64,000 nt of DNA, taken from positions 7,697,701 through 7,761,700 of the forward strand of contig OZ026531.1 of the NCBI GenBank assembly GCA_964019695.1, read 5' to 3'. The first letter of the stretch is position 1; each line of letters begins with the position of its first letter. Below are positions 54,906 to 64,000 of the stretch, piece after piece. A program made the position numbers and the translations under genes. Origin of the DNA: Loripinus fragilis (taxonomy: Eukaryota > Mollusca > Bivalvia > Lucinida > Lucinidae). The notes beneath the pieces were generated by a model, which saw nothing but the letters and a program-made list of their open reading frames with translations, was not told the DNA's origin and did not search any database.

Positions 54906-55969
54906 AGTTCCCAGATCGTGTGCTTGTCTACACTTCCGTGGCGATTTGTAATAATTTTAGAGAAAATGTGTGATCGCCATGAGCGAAAACAACAAAATAT
55001 TCAAACGCTGACCGCGTTTCCAGCCAAAAACGTGATAAGCAAAGGACCAAAATTACTTTAAGGCTGATTAGCGCAATTTATGTTGATGGGCCCTTTAATA
55101 CATAAGTGCGGTACCGCTATCCAGATGCAATTAAGTATTAGGCATACTTTCAAGAATAAACAGACACCAATTTCAAAATATAAAGTACACAAATCATTTG
55201 AGGTATAGCTCTATTTTGGTAATATGTGTAGGAAATGAACAAATTAAATTCACAGGTTCCATAATTTGTAAATGTCTTGCAATTGTACACCTTTGAACAT
55301 GCTATATTCATTGACAGGTGGGCAAGCTAGGTCTTTAAACTTTTCAATGCAGAATGGCCGTACATGTTTGTATAACTGAATATAACTTTCTCTCTTCACT
55401 TAGTCCGCCTGAATTGAAAATATTTGGCATGCTGGTTAATAGATAATTCAAATCTACATTTGGCTTTATTAATGAAATTCTCTCCTCTTCCGCATTCGGA
55501 GAAACTCTCACAAATATAACGCCGGGCACAGAAGTGAACCGGAAATGGTGATATTTAGAAATTCCTCCGAAACATTTAAATGTTCTTTAAAAAAAGAGAA
55601 TCCCATTCATACCACGTAAATGGTGGACAAACGGCTTCATTACTAATGAAGCAGAACTGTTGACAACCGAGGCAAGATGTTGTAAACATTGTGATTCGCT
55701 TCGCATATATCTTAGTACAGAATAGTTTTCTCCATAAGACTTTTCTGACCATTCTTTCTATGCAGCATGATTCTGAAATCAGACAGAATTAAAAAAATGG
55801 CTCAGATAAAACGAATAAGTTTTTATAATCACTAAAAAACGCAAGTTTATATGAAACGAAGTAGCAGATAAGCTGTCAGCTCAGTTGGTGTAAACTTACA
55901 TCTATCTTTCTTCTAAATAGCATACGGCAAACTTGTATTCAATGTCCACTTTTATTAAGTTGCATCCTT
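54906..55969. other. Intergenic or intronic DNA, no gene seen
   Basis: No exon of the peroxidase or other gene recognised on either strand. Confidence 0.35.
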
Positions 55970-56030
55970 CCCCCCCCCTCCCCCCCCCCCCCAAAAAAAA
56001 AAAAAAAAAAAAAAAGAAAAAAAGAAAGAA
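55970..56030. repeat. Poly-C/poly-A tract
   Basis: Two C runs followed by about 23 A and AAAGAAAG words. Confidence 0.95.
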
Positions 56031-56113
56031 AGCAAATGAACAGTAGTTATTCTAGTCGAATAAACAGTGCAATATTAAACGAAGACTGAGTAGCAGCTCT
56101 GCTACAACCTAGT

Positions 56114-56660
56114 GTAACCACAGGGGGTTAACTCAGTCACAGTGCGGGGTGATTCTTTATGACAGATGTCAATGATGCTTTATGAAAAGGGTTACTTTGG
56201 GTCAATGATTCTTTACAAGTTTCTATGCTCATGCCAAACGCGGGGTGAAAATGGTAATATTCGACAGTTTTAGAGTCAAATTTTGTTAATAGACATATAA
56301 GCAGCATGTTTCATGATAGTCTATGCATTTATCATACAGTTTAGCTGTCCAACAACTCACCAGTTACACTAGAGACGCTAAGTTGCAACAAATGCCATAT
56401 GTGTATATTTCATGGTTTTATCGAGCCAAAAACGCTTGGAAACGAACCATTATATTATAAATTTGGTATCTGAAGCTTAAATTCTTCCTTTGATATACGT
56501 TTTAGCCAATTTCAACATTTTTCGAAGTTAATGGTTCTTTATGAAAGGTTACAAATGCTTTATGAGCCTAAAATTCGGGTTACAGGTTCTTTTAGAAAGT
56601 TATTACATATTCTTTATGAAGGAAGTTACAAGTTCTTTATGAGACAAATGCAATTTCGTC
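56114..56660 (+). mobile_element. Left arm of 7.1-kb inverted-repeat element
   Basis: GTAACCACAGGGGGTTAACT, CAGTCACAGTGCGGGGTGAT and TCTTTATGACAG..GTCAATGATG are matched in inverse orientation at 63155-63237. TTCTTTATGA words repeat through the arm (near 56160, 56210, 56530, 56600, 56635), like subterminal transposase-binding repeats. Confidence 0.7.
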
Positions 56661-56707
56661 CTGATATACAGCCGTAATGTATTTTTTGCCCCAATAAATG
56701 GGCCGCT

Positions 56708-56917
56708 GGTATGTGCGACCAACAAAGGCTCAGACCAGCCTGCACATATGCGCAGTCTGATCTGAGCCTTTGCTAGTCGCTCAACTATTATATGACTGTT
56801 AAGCTATTGACTGATTAGCATTTGTAGTTTCTAAGCTTAAAAGGAGGCCGCACAGGCTCGTCTGAGTCTATTCGTGCCAAAATGCCACATTGCTGGAAGT
56901 TTCTTGTCCCGGCTCAA
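56708..56917 (+). mobile_element. MITE family C, copy 3
   Basis: GGTATGTGCGACCAACAAAG, the CTGCACATATGCGCAGTCTG hairpin and CACAGGCTCGTCTGAGTCTA match 50262-50488. The right end is diverged. Confidence 0.75.
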
Positions 56918-56984
56918 ATGTCTTTGTTGGTTTGTGTTGCTGTTCAGAAAAAGTTGAATTTTGACCTATTGACCCTATCCTCAG

Positions 56985-57052
56985 GGTCGGGGGGGGGGGG
57001 GGGGGGGGGTAGGAGAGGAGGGGGTAGGAGAGGAGGGGGTAGGAGAGGGGGA
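56985..57052. repeat. G-rich tandem tract
   Basis: A run of about 20 G followed by GGTAGGAGAGGAGGG repeats; possible G-quadruplex DNA. Confidence 0.9.
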
Positions 57053-57119
57053 AGTCAACAATTTTTCCGTCATATTACGGCATCCCACACTTTACTGGGC
57101 AAGCTTAGCTAAGGAGGTA

Positions 57120-57485
57120 ATGCCCTATTCCACACAGACCACGAATCCCCAGAATCATAAAGAATCGATAAATGTTAGGATTCGTGGAGAATTGTATTTT
57201 TTTTCAACCCATACGTGATGTTCTACGATTCAGTGGAAATACTGCAATAAGTTAAAGAATCGACCACGAATTAGTTGAGAATATGCCGAATGCAGCACGA
57301 ATTGGGCACGAATTAACAGAAATCCGCGGCGATTCGTGATGATTCGCGAGATTTTCCCTCACGACAGTTATAAAAAAGGTCCATCCATGCTTCGGGGGCA
57401 TCAGTTCCAAAATGAATGATCCTCGTATGTCAGCTGTAATATTTGTCAATTCGTGGGATTCGGGCCCTGTGTGAAATAGGGGTAT
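57120..57485. mobile_element. Foldback/MITE rich in CACGAAT words
   Basis: CCCTATTCCACACAGACCAC at the left is answered by GGGCCCTGTGTGAAATAGGG at the right. Between them ACGAAT/ATTCGT words occur more than eight times, in both senses (GACCACGAATTAGTTGAG, GCACGAATTGGGCACGAATT, GATTCGTGATGATTCGCGAG). Confidence 0.7.
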
Positions 57486-57516
57486 AAAACAGTACTTTTT
57501 GCACATAATTTCACTT

Positions 57517-57592
57517 GAAACTGACAAGAACCCTTATTGAATCAGCGGAAGTTGGCGAATGAACGTATATCCGTTTTCATGACCAATCTCCA
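57517..57592 (-). mobile_element. SINE family 2, 3' fragment
   Basis: Matches the body of the SINE at 60669-60987 in reverse (GAACCCTTATTGAATCAGCG, CATGACCAATCTCCA). Confidence 0.6.
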
Positions 57593-57799
57593 GGTAATAA
57601 TGGACTTTAGTAGGGTTGCAATGAAACTTACGAACCCTAGATGAACCACTGGGCTTGCCTCCGACTGTGCTTCAGGACCCAATAAAAATTATACTCTCAT
57701 ACGAATATTACCAATAGCATGAAGGTGTACCACTAGACTGATATCCGTCATAGATGCTAATATTTCCCTTATGAATCCATACCAACCGCTACCATTCCA

Positions 57800-57990
57800 A
57801 GGGAGTGCTGTGGCTCAGTGATAGAGTGCTTGACTCAGAACCGAGTGGTTGCGGATTCGAGCCTCACCAGCGTCACTGCGTTGTGTCCTTGAGCGAGACA
57901 CATTCATCATTGCTTAATACTGGTTCAACCCAATAAGACCCGTCCTGGCATAACTGAAAGATTGTTGACTGGGACATAAAGAATCCACTC
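57800..57990 (+). mobile_element. SINE family 1, copy
   Basis: GGGAGTGCTGTGGCTCAGTG (A box), GCGGATTCGAGCCTCACCAG (B box), TACTGGTTCAACCCAATAAG and GGGACATAAAGAATCCA are all in order. Confidence 0.88.
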
Positions 57991-58599
57991 AGCCACCATC
58001 TCACAAGTTTAAGGTAACAACTTCAACTCAGATGTCTGTCCATCGATCATACATGCTTCGTGTCCCCTAGCTCTGTACCTCATTACAGTTTAAGATACCC
58101 TCATGAAACAGATATCAATCAACATAAGACGACGTGTAAAACACAAGGACTTTAGCTCTGTATTACCAATTTAAAAAAAAAATATGGCCCGTTAAAACGG
58201 AAAAATGTAGATTTTGCAATTTAAATCGTGCCCGCTCTGTAATAGAAGTACCTCGCCCAATAACCATTTTTGTTTATGGTAAGACTAGAAATATTTTCTT
58301 CTAACGTGCATGGACATCGATTTTAGAATTGCTTTAATTTGATCCACTTACCAATTACAACAAAAGCTGTCTGCGTTTGTCGTATGCTGAATGTTTTTGA
58401 AGTCTCTTAGGCAAACAGTGTAGACCTAATCAGACTGTTGCTGTTTGCTTCTGACATCCTTTGATTTTTATGCATACTTTCAAACTTGATTGTCACTCAT
58501 CGAATGACGACATGTTTTTGCATTTTTGCAGACAGATGGCGCAAATTTGTTGTTTTTGACAATTTTAAAAAACTACACCCAATATTTCAAGTCTAGCCA
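57991..58599. other. No gene seen; decayed hairpin of AAACAGTGTAGACC type
   Basis: GCAAACAGTGTAGACCTAAT ... CTGTTTGC at about 58412-58450 is a hairpin of the type also at 59650-59725. Confidence 0.4.
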
Positions 58600-58825
58600 C
58601 TGTCCTGCCAGCCAAGAGTGACAGTGATGTCATGTTCTGTTTACACTTGTTAGGTAAAGCATTAACTTGTACACTCCAGCTGAGCTAACGCAAATCGATA
58701 GATCACTTGTGTATTAATCCTATCCTGTGGATAGGATTAATACACAAGTGATCTATCGGTTATAAGTCCCTGATAACATTGTAAACAAAACATGACGTCA
58801 CTGTCACTTTTGCCTGGCAGGACAG
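58600..58825. mobile_element. MITE family A, copy 3
   Basis: CTGTCCTGCCAGCCAAGAGT ... CACTTTTGCCTGGCAGGACAG with the internal near-perfect palindrome AGATCACTTGTGTATTAATC / GATTAATACACAAGTGATCT. Confidence 0.9.
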
Positions 58826-59004
58826 TAGCTTTTATAGCTCAAGAAGAAATTCACGGAGCGCCTTTGAGCCAGCTTGCATGCTTTTATCACTTTTCGCGGT
58901 ACCTCAAACTACCAAGCAGTAGACACTTTTCAAGGGCGGATCCAGAAAATTTTGTCGGGATGCGGGAGAGGGGGGTTCACGCCCACAAAAGTATGAGATG
59001 TTTT

Positions 59005-59193
59005 CTTGTAACTGACAACAACCCTTCTTGAATGAATCAGCGGAAGGGAGGAGAATGACCGTAGAAATCATTTCATGATCAATCTCCACGAAAGTATTGG
59101 ACCGGACCGGGATCGAACTCGCGACCCCTGGATCTGCAGTCAGACACGCATCTGTAGCCAGACACGTTACCGACTGCGCTACGCGGCCCGGCC
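59005..59193 (-). mobile_element. SINE family 2, copy with intact pol III boxes
   Basis: On the minus strand: GGGCCGCGTAGCGCAGTCGG (A box), GGGGTCGCGAGTTCGATCCC (B box), then the body CTTTCGTGGAGATTGATCAT and TTGTTGTCAGTTACAAG. The tRNA-like head is about 95 bases but its arms do not form a standard tRNA. Confidence 0.8.
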
Positions 59194-60328
59194 CAAGATA
59201 CAGTATCTTTCGAAAAAAAAAGATCTATTAAAAGGTGCACAACACGTGTACCGGTCAGCCTGTGCTTCTGACCAGTTTGATACACTAAAACATATACCAA
59301 ACAAGAATGTGTACATGAGACAAGGATGCCCCTGCTGATGCAAAATTTGTATATCTTTCAGAAGCCAAAAATTGACTTTTTAGATGAACAAAGGGCAATA
59401 GCTCTTGAAGGCATGGTGTGATACTTACCATCATGAAAATTATGGTACTAAACAATGTGACCCAAGTTTCATAAAATTCTGATAAAAAATACTGGACTTA
59501 TAGACCGGACACCATAAAAAAATGATGCATTTTCATAACCCATTTAAGCCGTACGGAATTTCCCACTGTTTTCAATTGGACAAGTCCATTATTTTAAGGG
59601 TTGTTGGGTGGTATTTTTTAATTTTATTCAAATTTCAATAGAAAATTCTGAAAGCAAACAGTGGAGACCCTGATCAGAGGCCGCGTTCTGCAGCGTCTGA
59701 TCGGGGTCTGTGCTGTTTGCCTATGTCCCACAATAAGGACACTAGGCTTATTTGGGTTAACAAAGGACCATAACTCCTGAAGACATGGAGCATTGAACTG
59801 GTACTAAACAATGTGGCCAATTTTCGTAAAATTCTGATCAAAAAGAGCGGACATCATTGGTGTGACGTGCGGACAGATGCACGGACGGACAGACGTATGT
59901 ACGGACAGGCAGAGAGAGGTAATACTTAATGTCCAGGCCATTGTCATGGTGGGCGCATAATGAAAGGAAACACACACAGTACAACTTATCAATTTTCTGA
60001 AGGATCACAAGTGATTGGACAATTTCGCTTACATAGCAGTGACTTCTTTTCAAACATGTAAAAACTGTATTCAAGAAAATCTGTAATTTATTAGATGAAG
60101 TCCATTTTTTAAGTTATACAAGCATAAGCTTTATAGAAATGTTTGGTCTACCTTAAGCATACTATAAAAACTATTATTCTAGACTAGTAATTTATTACCC
60201 GAACAGAAGAATATGTTTTTGGCAGACAGATATACATTGAGGAACCAATGAAGCTTGGCTCTTATTGGTCAAAAATTTAGATATGCCGTAAGCGTAGCCT
60301 ATGCCGTAAGCGTAGCCTTAAAGGCTTA
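59194..60328. other. No gene seen; hairpin at 59650-59725
   Basis: AGCAAACAGTGGAGACCCTG pairs with CGGGGTCTGTGCTGTTTGC. Two related stretches (AAAGGGCAATAGCTC..; AAAGGACCATAACTCCTGAA) at 59390 and 59760 share words (TAAAATTCTGATMAAAAA), suggesting an old duplication. Confidence 0.45.
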
Positions 60329-60623
60329 TGCACCAGTCATTTGTATCTACGCCCCCCACCTACGGGGATAGCGGTGGGCTATGGTGCAGTGCAAGTACTT
60401 TTACCTGGGAACTGCGGGGGTTTTAACATTGGGACACTTACCCCTGTGAGATTTTCTGTAGTGTAGGGCGGGGTTAAGAGTAGGGTTGTTGCCATCAGCT
60501 TGTCCCCACAGGACTCTGAAAAGGGAAAAGTCACTATCCCCGCCCATCCCCGTAGGTGAGGGAGCAGTGGATACAAATGACTGGTGCATTAAGGGAGCAG
60601 TGGATACAAATGACTGGTGCATT
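60329..60623. mobile_element. MITE with duplicated right terminus
   Basis: TGCACCAGTCATTTGTATCT and CACCTACGGGGAT.GCGGTGGG at the left are inverted at the right (CCCGCCCATCCCCGTAGGTG, ATACAAATGACTGGTGCA). The last 31 bases, AGGGAGCAGTGGATACAAAT plus ACTGGTGCATT, occur twice in tandem (about 60559-60624). Confidence 0.85.
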
Positions 60624-60668
60624 AAGTGAGGATTATCGCCCGTATAGGCTTTATCACACCGGGTAGGC

Positions 60669-60987
60669 TCTGCAGTCAGACACGCATCGGTAACGTGTCT
60701 GGCTACAGATGCGTGTCTGACTGCAGATCCAGGGGTCGCGAGTTCGATCCCGACCCGGTACCATACTTTCGTGGAGATTGATCATGAAATAATTTCTACG
60801 GTCATTCTCCTCCTTCCGCTGATTTATTCAAGAAGGGTTGTTGTCAGTTACAAGCGAAAGTATGTGCACAAATTACTGGTTAACCGCTTGCTCAAGCCTG
60901 CCCAGGAAAAAGTGTGGTTAAGTGAACTGACCGTCCCGCAATGACCATAGCTGTTGACATGGGACGTAAAGCAACAAAAACAAACAA
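60669..60987 (+). mobile_element. SINE family 2 with 13-bp target duplication and palindromic head
   Basis: ACACCGGGTAGGC stands at 60656-60668 and 60988-61000. The head is unusual: TCTGCAGTCAGACACGCATC (60669) is perfectly complemented at 60708-60727, replacing the A-box side. The B box GGTCGCGAGTTCGATCCCG is intact. Tail GGGACGTAAAGCAACAAAAA then CAAACAAAC. Confidence 0.88.
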
Positions 60988-61070
60988 ACACCGGGTAGGC
61001 GGCAATCAAAAACGTTAATACTATCGACAGACGTAGATCAAAAATCGATAGCCGCCTACCCGGTATGTTT
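60988..61070. repeat. Hairpin disrupted by the SINE
   Basis: ACCGGGTAGGCGGC pairs with GCCGCCTACCCGGT, with GATCAAAAATCGAT.. and AATCAAAAACG in the loop. The SINE inserted within its left stem. Confidence 0.75.
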
Positions 61071-61356
61071 CTCATATTGCACCAGCTTTGTGCATTGTTA
61101 GATGTTGCACGGAATACAATAACTAATACTAAATCTACCGACTAAAGGCTCTGTTTTCGTCTTCAAATTATGAGAAAACAACTCCACCGAAGAGAGCTAT
61201 AACTGCAACTGCAGGTACCCAGAACGAAAAATCTGGCTTCTGGGTTCACAAGTAGTCTGCTTTTTATAGGTTGATTGTTAGATTCTAATGATTGGATATA
61301 TCAATAGGCGAGGTAAGTCTGTGAACGTTGAAAAAAAACTCATTTGTATTTCTTTT

Positions 61357-61410
61357 GGGTACTCAAAAGAACCGTCTAAATGAGGCGTTTCTTTTGAGAA
61401 TCCAAACATG
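61357..61410. repeat. CTCAAAAGAACCGTC hairpin
   Basis: GGGTACTCAAAAGAACCGTC pairs with GGCGTTTCTTTTGAGAATCC. Same family as 1452-1512. Confidence 0.7.
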
Positions 61411-61516
61411 TAAATCGTTGTTGTCTGCATGTCTCTTTTTGTTAATCAAGAGTAGAATATCAAGTAAGATAAAAGTTATTATGGACAATGTTTGCCTAAA
61501 TCTTCCATGCCTGTGT

Positions 61517-61690
61517 GGGGCGCAGTGGCTCAATAGAAGGGTTGCTATTTTGAGACTCAGAGACGTCAGAGTCAGTGTTTTACCCGCTGCTTTAGTACTG
61601 GATCCACCAAGGTAGACCCATCCCGACAAGACTGAAAGATTGTTGACTCGGACGTAAAGAACCAAGACAAGCAAACGAAAAACCAAATGC
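61517..61690 (+). mobile_element. SINE family 1, diverged copy
   Basis: Head GGGGCGCAGTGGCTCAATAG, a degenerate middle lacking a clear B box, then GACTGAAAGATTGTTGACTC and GGACGTAAAGAACCAAGACA. Confidence 0.75.
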
Positions 61691-62689
61691 TGCTATTTTG
61701 ACCTGTCAGGCTCAACTCACTAGTTCATGTTAAGTCCCCGCCTATTGGGACGTTCAAAATATGCTGAGCCACCCCATCTCCATCAATCCACCACATGCTC
61801 CTATTGGGAGTTTCAAAAAAGACATATTGATGTCTCGGATACAGTAAGGGATACAGTACTGGATGCTGAAAGCAGGTTTGGATGTAAACGATGCATGGGA
61901 GGATCCAGAAAATTCTGTCTGGGGGGCTGGGTGTCCTGAGATCTTTATTTTAGTTTTTTTTTATTTTACAGAGGGCAGTGCGGACCTGACCTCCCTTTCG
62001 AAGCAATTGGGCCCATGGGGTCCTACTTCTTCCCGAGGTTGTCAATAACAGTATTTCTAAGGAAACATATAACAACTTTTGATCTTCCAGCTGGGGTGCA
62101 AACCCTCTGTCCCCCACCCTTGGGACACGCGACACATGCGATGCTTAGCTAACAATCTGGACTCTGTAGCTCGGTCAGTTGCCTATCTGCTTAATATGCA
62201 AGCAGACAAGAGATCGCACCCAGCATATTTTTCATGGAGAATTGTTTCTTCTCCTGATGTTTCAAGAAGACCAAGTTGCCAGTAACTTGTATAAGAATGA
62301 GCAAAAGTAATGGTAAACTGCCCTATAGTAGGCTTGCATAGGAACATTGTAGTTATGATAAACACAGCTGTTTACCATAGACAGCCAATCAAATCAAACA
62401 ACAATTAAATGAAACAAATTCAGAGGCTATGTCTCGGCATCACTGATATAATGTTGAAATAAATATTAACCTTAATCGTAATGATAGGATGTGATTTGCT
62501 TGACTTGGGGCAAATTTGGATGGGATTGGGCCCTTTTAGTCTCTCCCTGTCTCTTGGAGGAGTCCCATCATGACAGAAATATTGTTGACTGGGACTTTAA
62601 GTCTTAACTCAATCAATAAACAAGCCAGGGCTGTAGTAATAGGTCTAATTGCCCTGATATTTGATCCTAAAACCATTAACATATTTGCC
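61691..62689. other. No gene seen; repeat pieces only
   Basis: GAGGATCCAGAAAATTCTGT (61900) echoes GCGGATCCAGAAAATTTTGT (58936). A weak SINE tail (GACAGAAATATTGTTGACTG) is at 62570. Confidence 0.4.
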
Positions 62690-63237
62690 AATTCTTTCAT
62701 AAAGCATCCGAACCCTTTCATAAAGAACCAGTTATCCATCATTCGAACTGGTAAAGAACCTGTTACCGAAATGTGTTAATGATTCTTTATGACCAGTTTT
62801 TAGCTTGTCATAATTAATCATTTAAAATAAACTCTTTATAGTTTTACATGAGAAGACAATTGATTTTTCAAAGACATTTAGATTGAACTTGAAGTTGTAT
62901 GCTAAATATCTTTGATGGAGTATGTACTTTGATAAAAATACTGAATTTTATTATGAGTTTTATCATTATCTTAATTAAACCGCCAATTAATCCCCGACAC
63001 ATAAACCGTCATCGCAAAGACTGAAAGAGTAAAACCTTTAGCTTTTCAAATAAATGAATTAACAGAAATAAAATACTTACGGGCTTTGAAAATCTTAAGT
63101 TTAATGCCGTTTCCCATCACCTACCTTATACTGATTAAGGAAATCATAAAGCACCCGTAACCCTTTCATAAAGCATCATTGACAACTGTCATAAAGAATC
63201 ACCCCGCACTGTGACTGAGTTAACCCCCTGTGGTAAC
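62690..63237 (-). mobile_element. Right arm of 7.1-kb inverted-repeat element
   Basis: Reverse-complement partner of 56114-56660. It is strongest over about 63155-63237 (ATAAAGAATCACCCCGCACT, GTGACTGAGTTAACCCCCTG) and weaker near 62690-62800 with TCATAAAG words. Confidence 0.7.
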
Positions 63238-63324
63238 GTTACAATATTTAACGCTTGAGATCGTTTAATCATCCCAATATCATGGGTTCAATCCCATATC
63301 CCCAGTAAGCATGTAACATCTGGT

Positions 63325-63390
63325 CACTAACGGCCTGCAAGCGAAACGCCATCCCAAAGGCGTATTGCTGGCGGACCGATAGTGGCCTGA
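63325..63390. repeat. GCGAAACGCCAT hairpin
   Basis: GGCCTGCAAGCGAAACGCCA against GGCGTATTGCTGGCGGACCG with imperfect pairing; relative of the hairpin at 2081-2152. Confidence 0.55.
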
Positions 63391-64000
63391 GATAGGGTGT
63401 TGGCTGGCTTTAGGCTGCATGTCGGACAAATCAAGTTGTTTGCGTGCTTTATTTTTTTTTCTGGGATCGTGGAACAATTATTATGCGCAGATTTATTCGT
63501 GTACAAACGCACACGCAAATCAAACCAAAAGAATAGGTCCCCGATTTTCGATAGTGATAATAAATATGGGTCAGCACATGAGATTTTCGTTCTTATCACA
63601 AAGGCGAGAGGCGAAGGCTCAGTTGATCCTGCGCATCTGTGCAAACTCGTCTGAGCCTTGCGCTGTGCACACAATCACTAAGGAGGAACGAAAATTGAGC
63701 TCTCTTGTATTTATCATGTTATGTAGGATTTCCATACATACGTGTCCATACTAACAAAATGTCAAGTGAGAAGCTAAGGAGACAAAATCTGATATTTATT
63801 TAAGAAGACAGACCAGTCTCGAGGGAAGCCCAGACTGATCTTGATCGTTGCTTAGTATTGAGGCTTAGTACCGGCTCGTGCAGTAACTGAAGCATTGTTG
63901 ACGGACGTCGTATTGATTTTTATCCCGTTCGGAGCCCCTATACAGGTTATGATTGGGTTGTTTCCCTTGCGTCTTGTAAAAGGTATCCTACTTTTGATTT
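63391..64000. other. Window end, no gene supported
   Basis: A hairpin-like AAGGCTCAGTTGATCCTGCG...CGTCTGAGCCTTGCGC at about 63615-63662 belongs to the CTGCGCA group. A SINE-like tail is possible near 63870-63910. Short frames on both strands are unsupported. Confidence 0.4.

Noticed and set aside
59096..59193. Possible tRNA gene on the minus strand
   Set aside because: A and B boxes are present, but the head is too long, does not form tRNA arms and is fused to the SINE body.
52014..64000. Further peroxidase exons
   Set aside because: No splice-flanked frame with the C-x-P-I, proximal-His or Asn motifs of the family was found by eye.

Overview
The window reads as animal nuclear DNA: AT-rich, gene-poor, genes split by GT-AG introns, and packed with nested transposable elements. 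A marine bivalve mollusc is the best guess. It rests on the mix of tRNA-derived SINEs, Penelope-like retroelements, short foldback/MITE families and a satellite array, so it is an inference and not a species call. Nothing bacterial, viral or CRISPR-like is present.

Three host genes are supported, all on the + strand. (1) The last three exons of a gene resembling the SPFH/band-7 family lie at 1822-1960, 3108-3316 and 5309-5569; they join in frame and end at a stop. A broken duplicate of the last exon follows at 5638-6050. (2) One long exon at 18440-19828 encodes a secreted-type leucine-rich-repeat protein with a cysteine-rich C-terminal cap. (3) The first six exons of an animal haem peroxidase lie at 45468-45479, 46774-46882, 47579-47702, 49514-49686, 50877-51065 and 51977-52013. 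They give a start methionine, a signal peptide and the distal haem pocket motif; the 3' two-thirds is not in the window.

The rest is mostly repeats. 6.2-15.7 kb holds SINEs, MITEs and a broken non-LTR retroelement end (RNase H plus a Cys/His cluster). 15.9-35.2 kb is a graveyard of one Penelope-like family. Its largest copy starts near 26.9 kb, ends near 35.17 kb, and is split by two later insertions: a 4.5-kb TIR element with a TAA target duplication (28226-32744) and a 0.66-kb fragment of a second retroelement (33001-33664). The 4.5-kb element carries, on the minus strand, wreckage of a FEN1/PIN-like nuclease protein with a Cys-rich tail, the best candidate here for a poorly described mobile system.

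35.8-42.0 kb is an 85-bp satellite array interrupted by a 1.39-kb foldback element. 42-45 kb is intergenic and includes a CGTAG-word-rich foldback and a complete SINE with a 13-bp target duplication. Every peroxidase intron longer than 900 bp carries transposon remains. 52.36-53.61 kb is a dead Tc1/mariner element. 56.1-63.2 kb is bounded by inverted arms about 7.1 kb apart and filled with SINEs and MITEs.

No functional tRNA, rRNA or other RNA gene was found; the tRNA-like stretches are SINE heads. Exon borders were placed by eye from splice consensus and reading-frame continuity.
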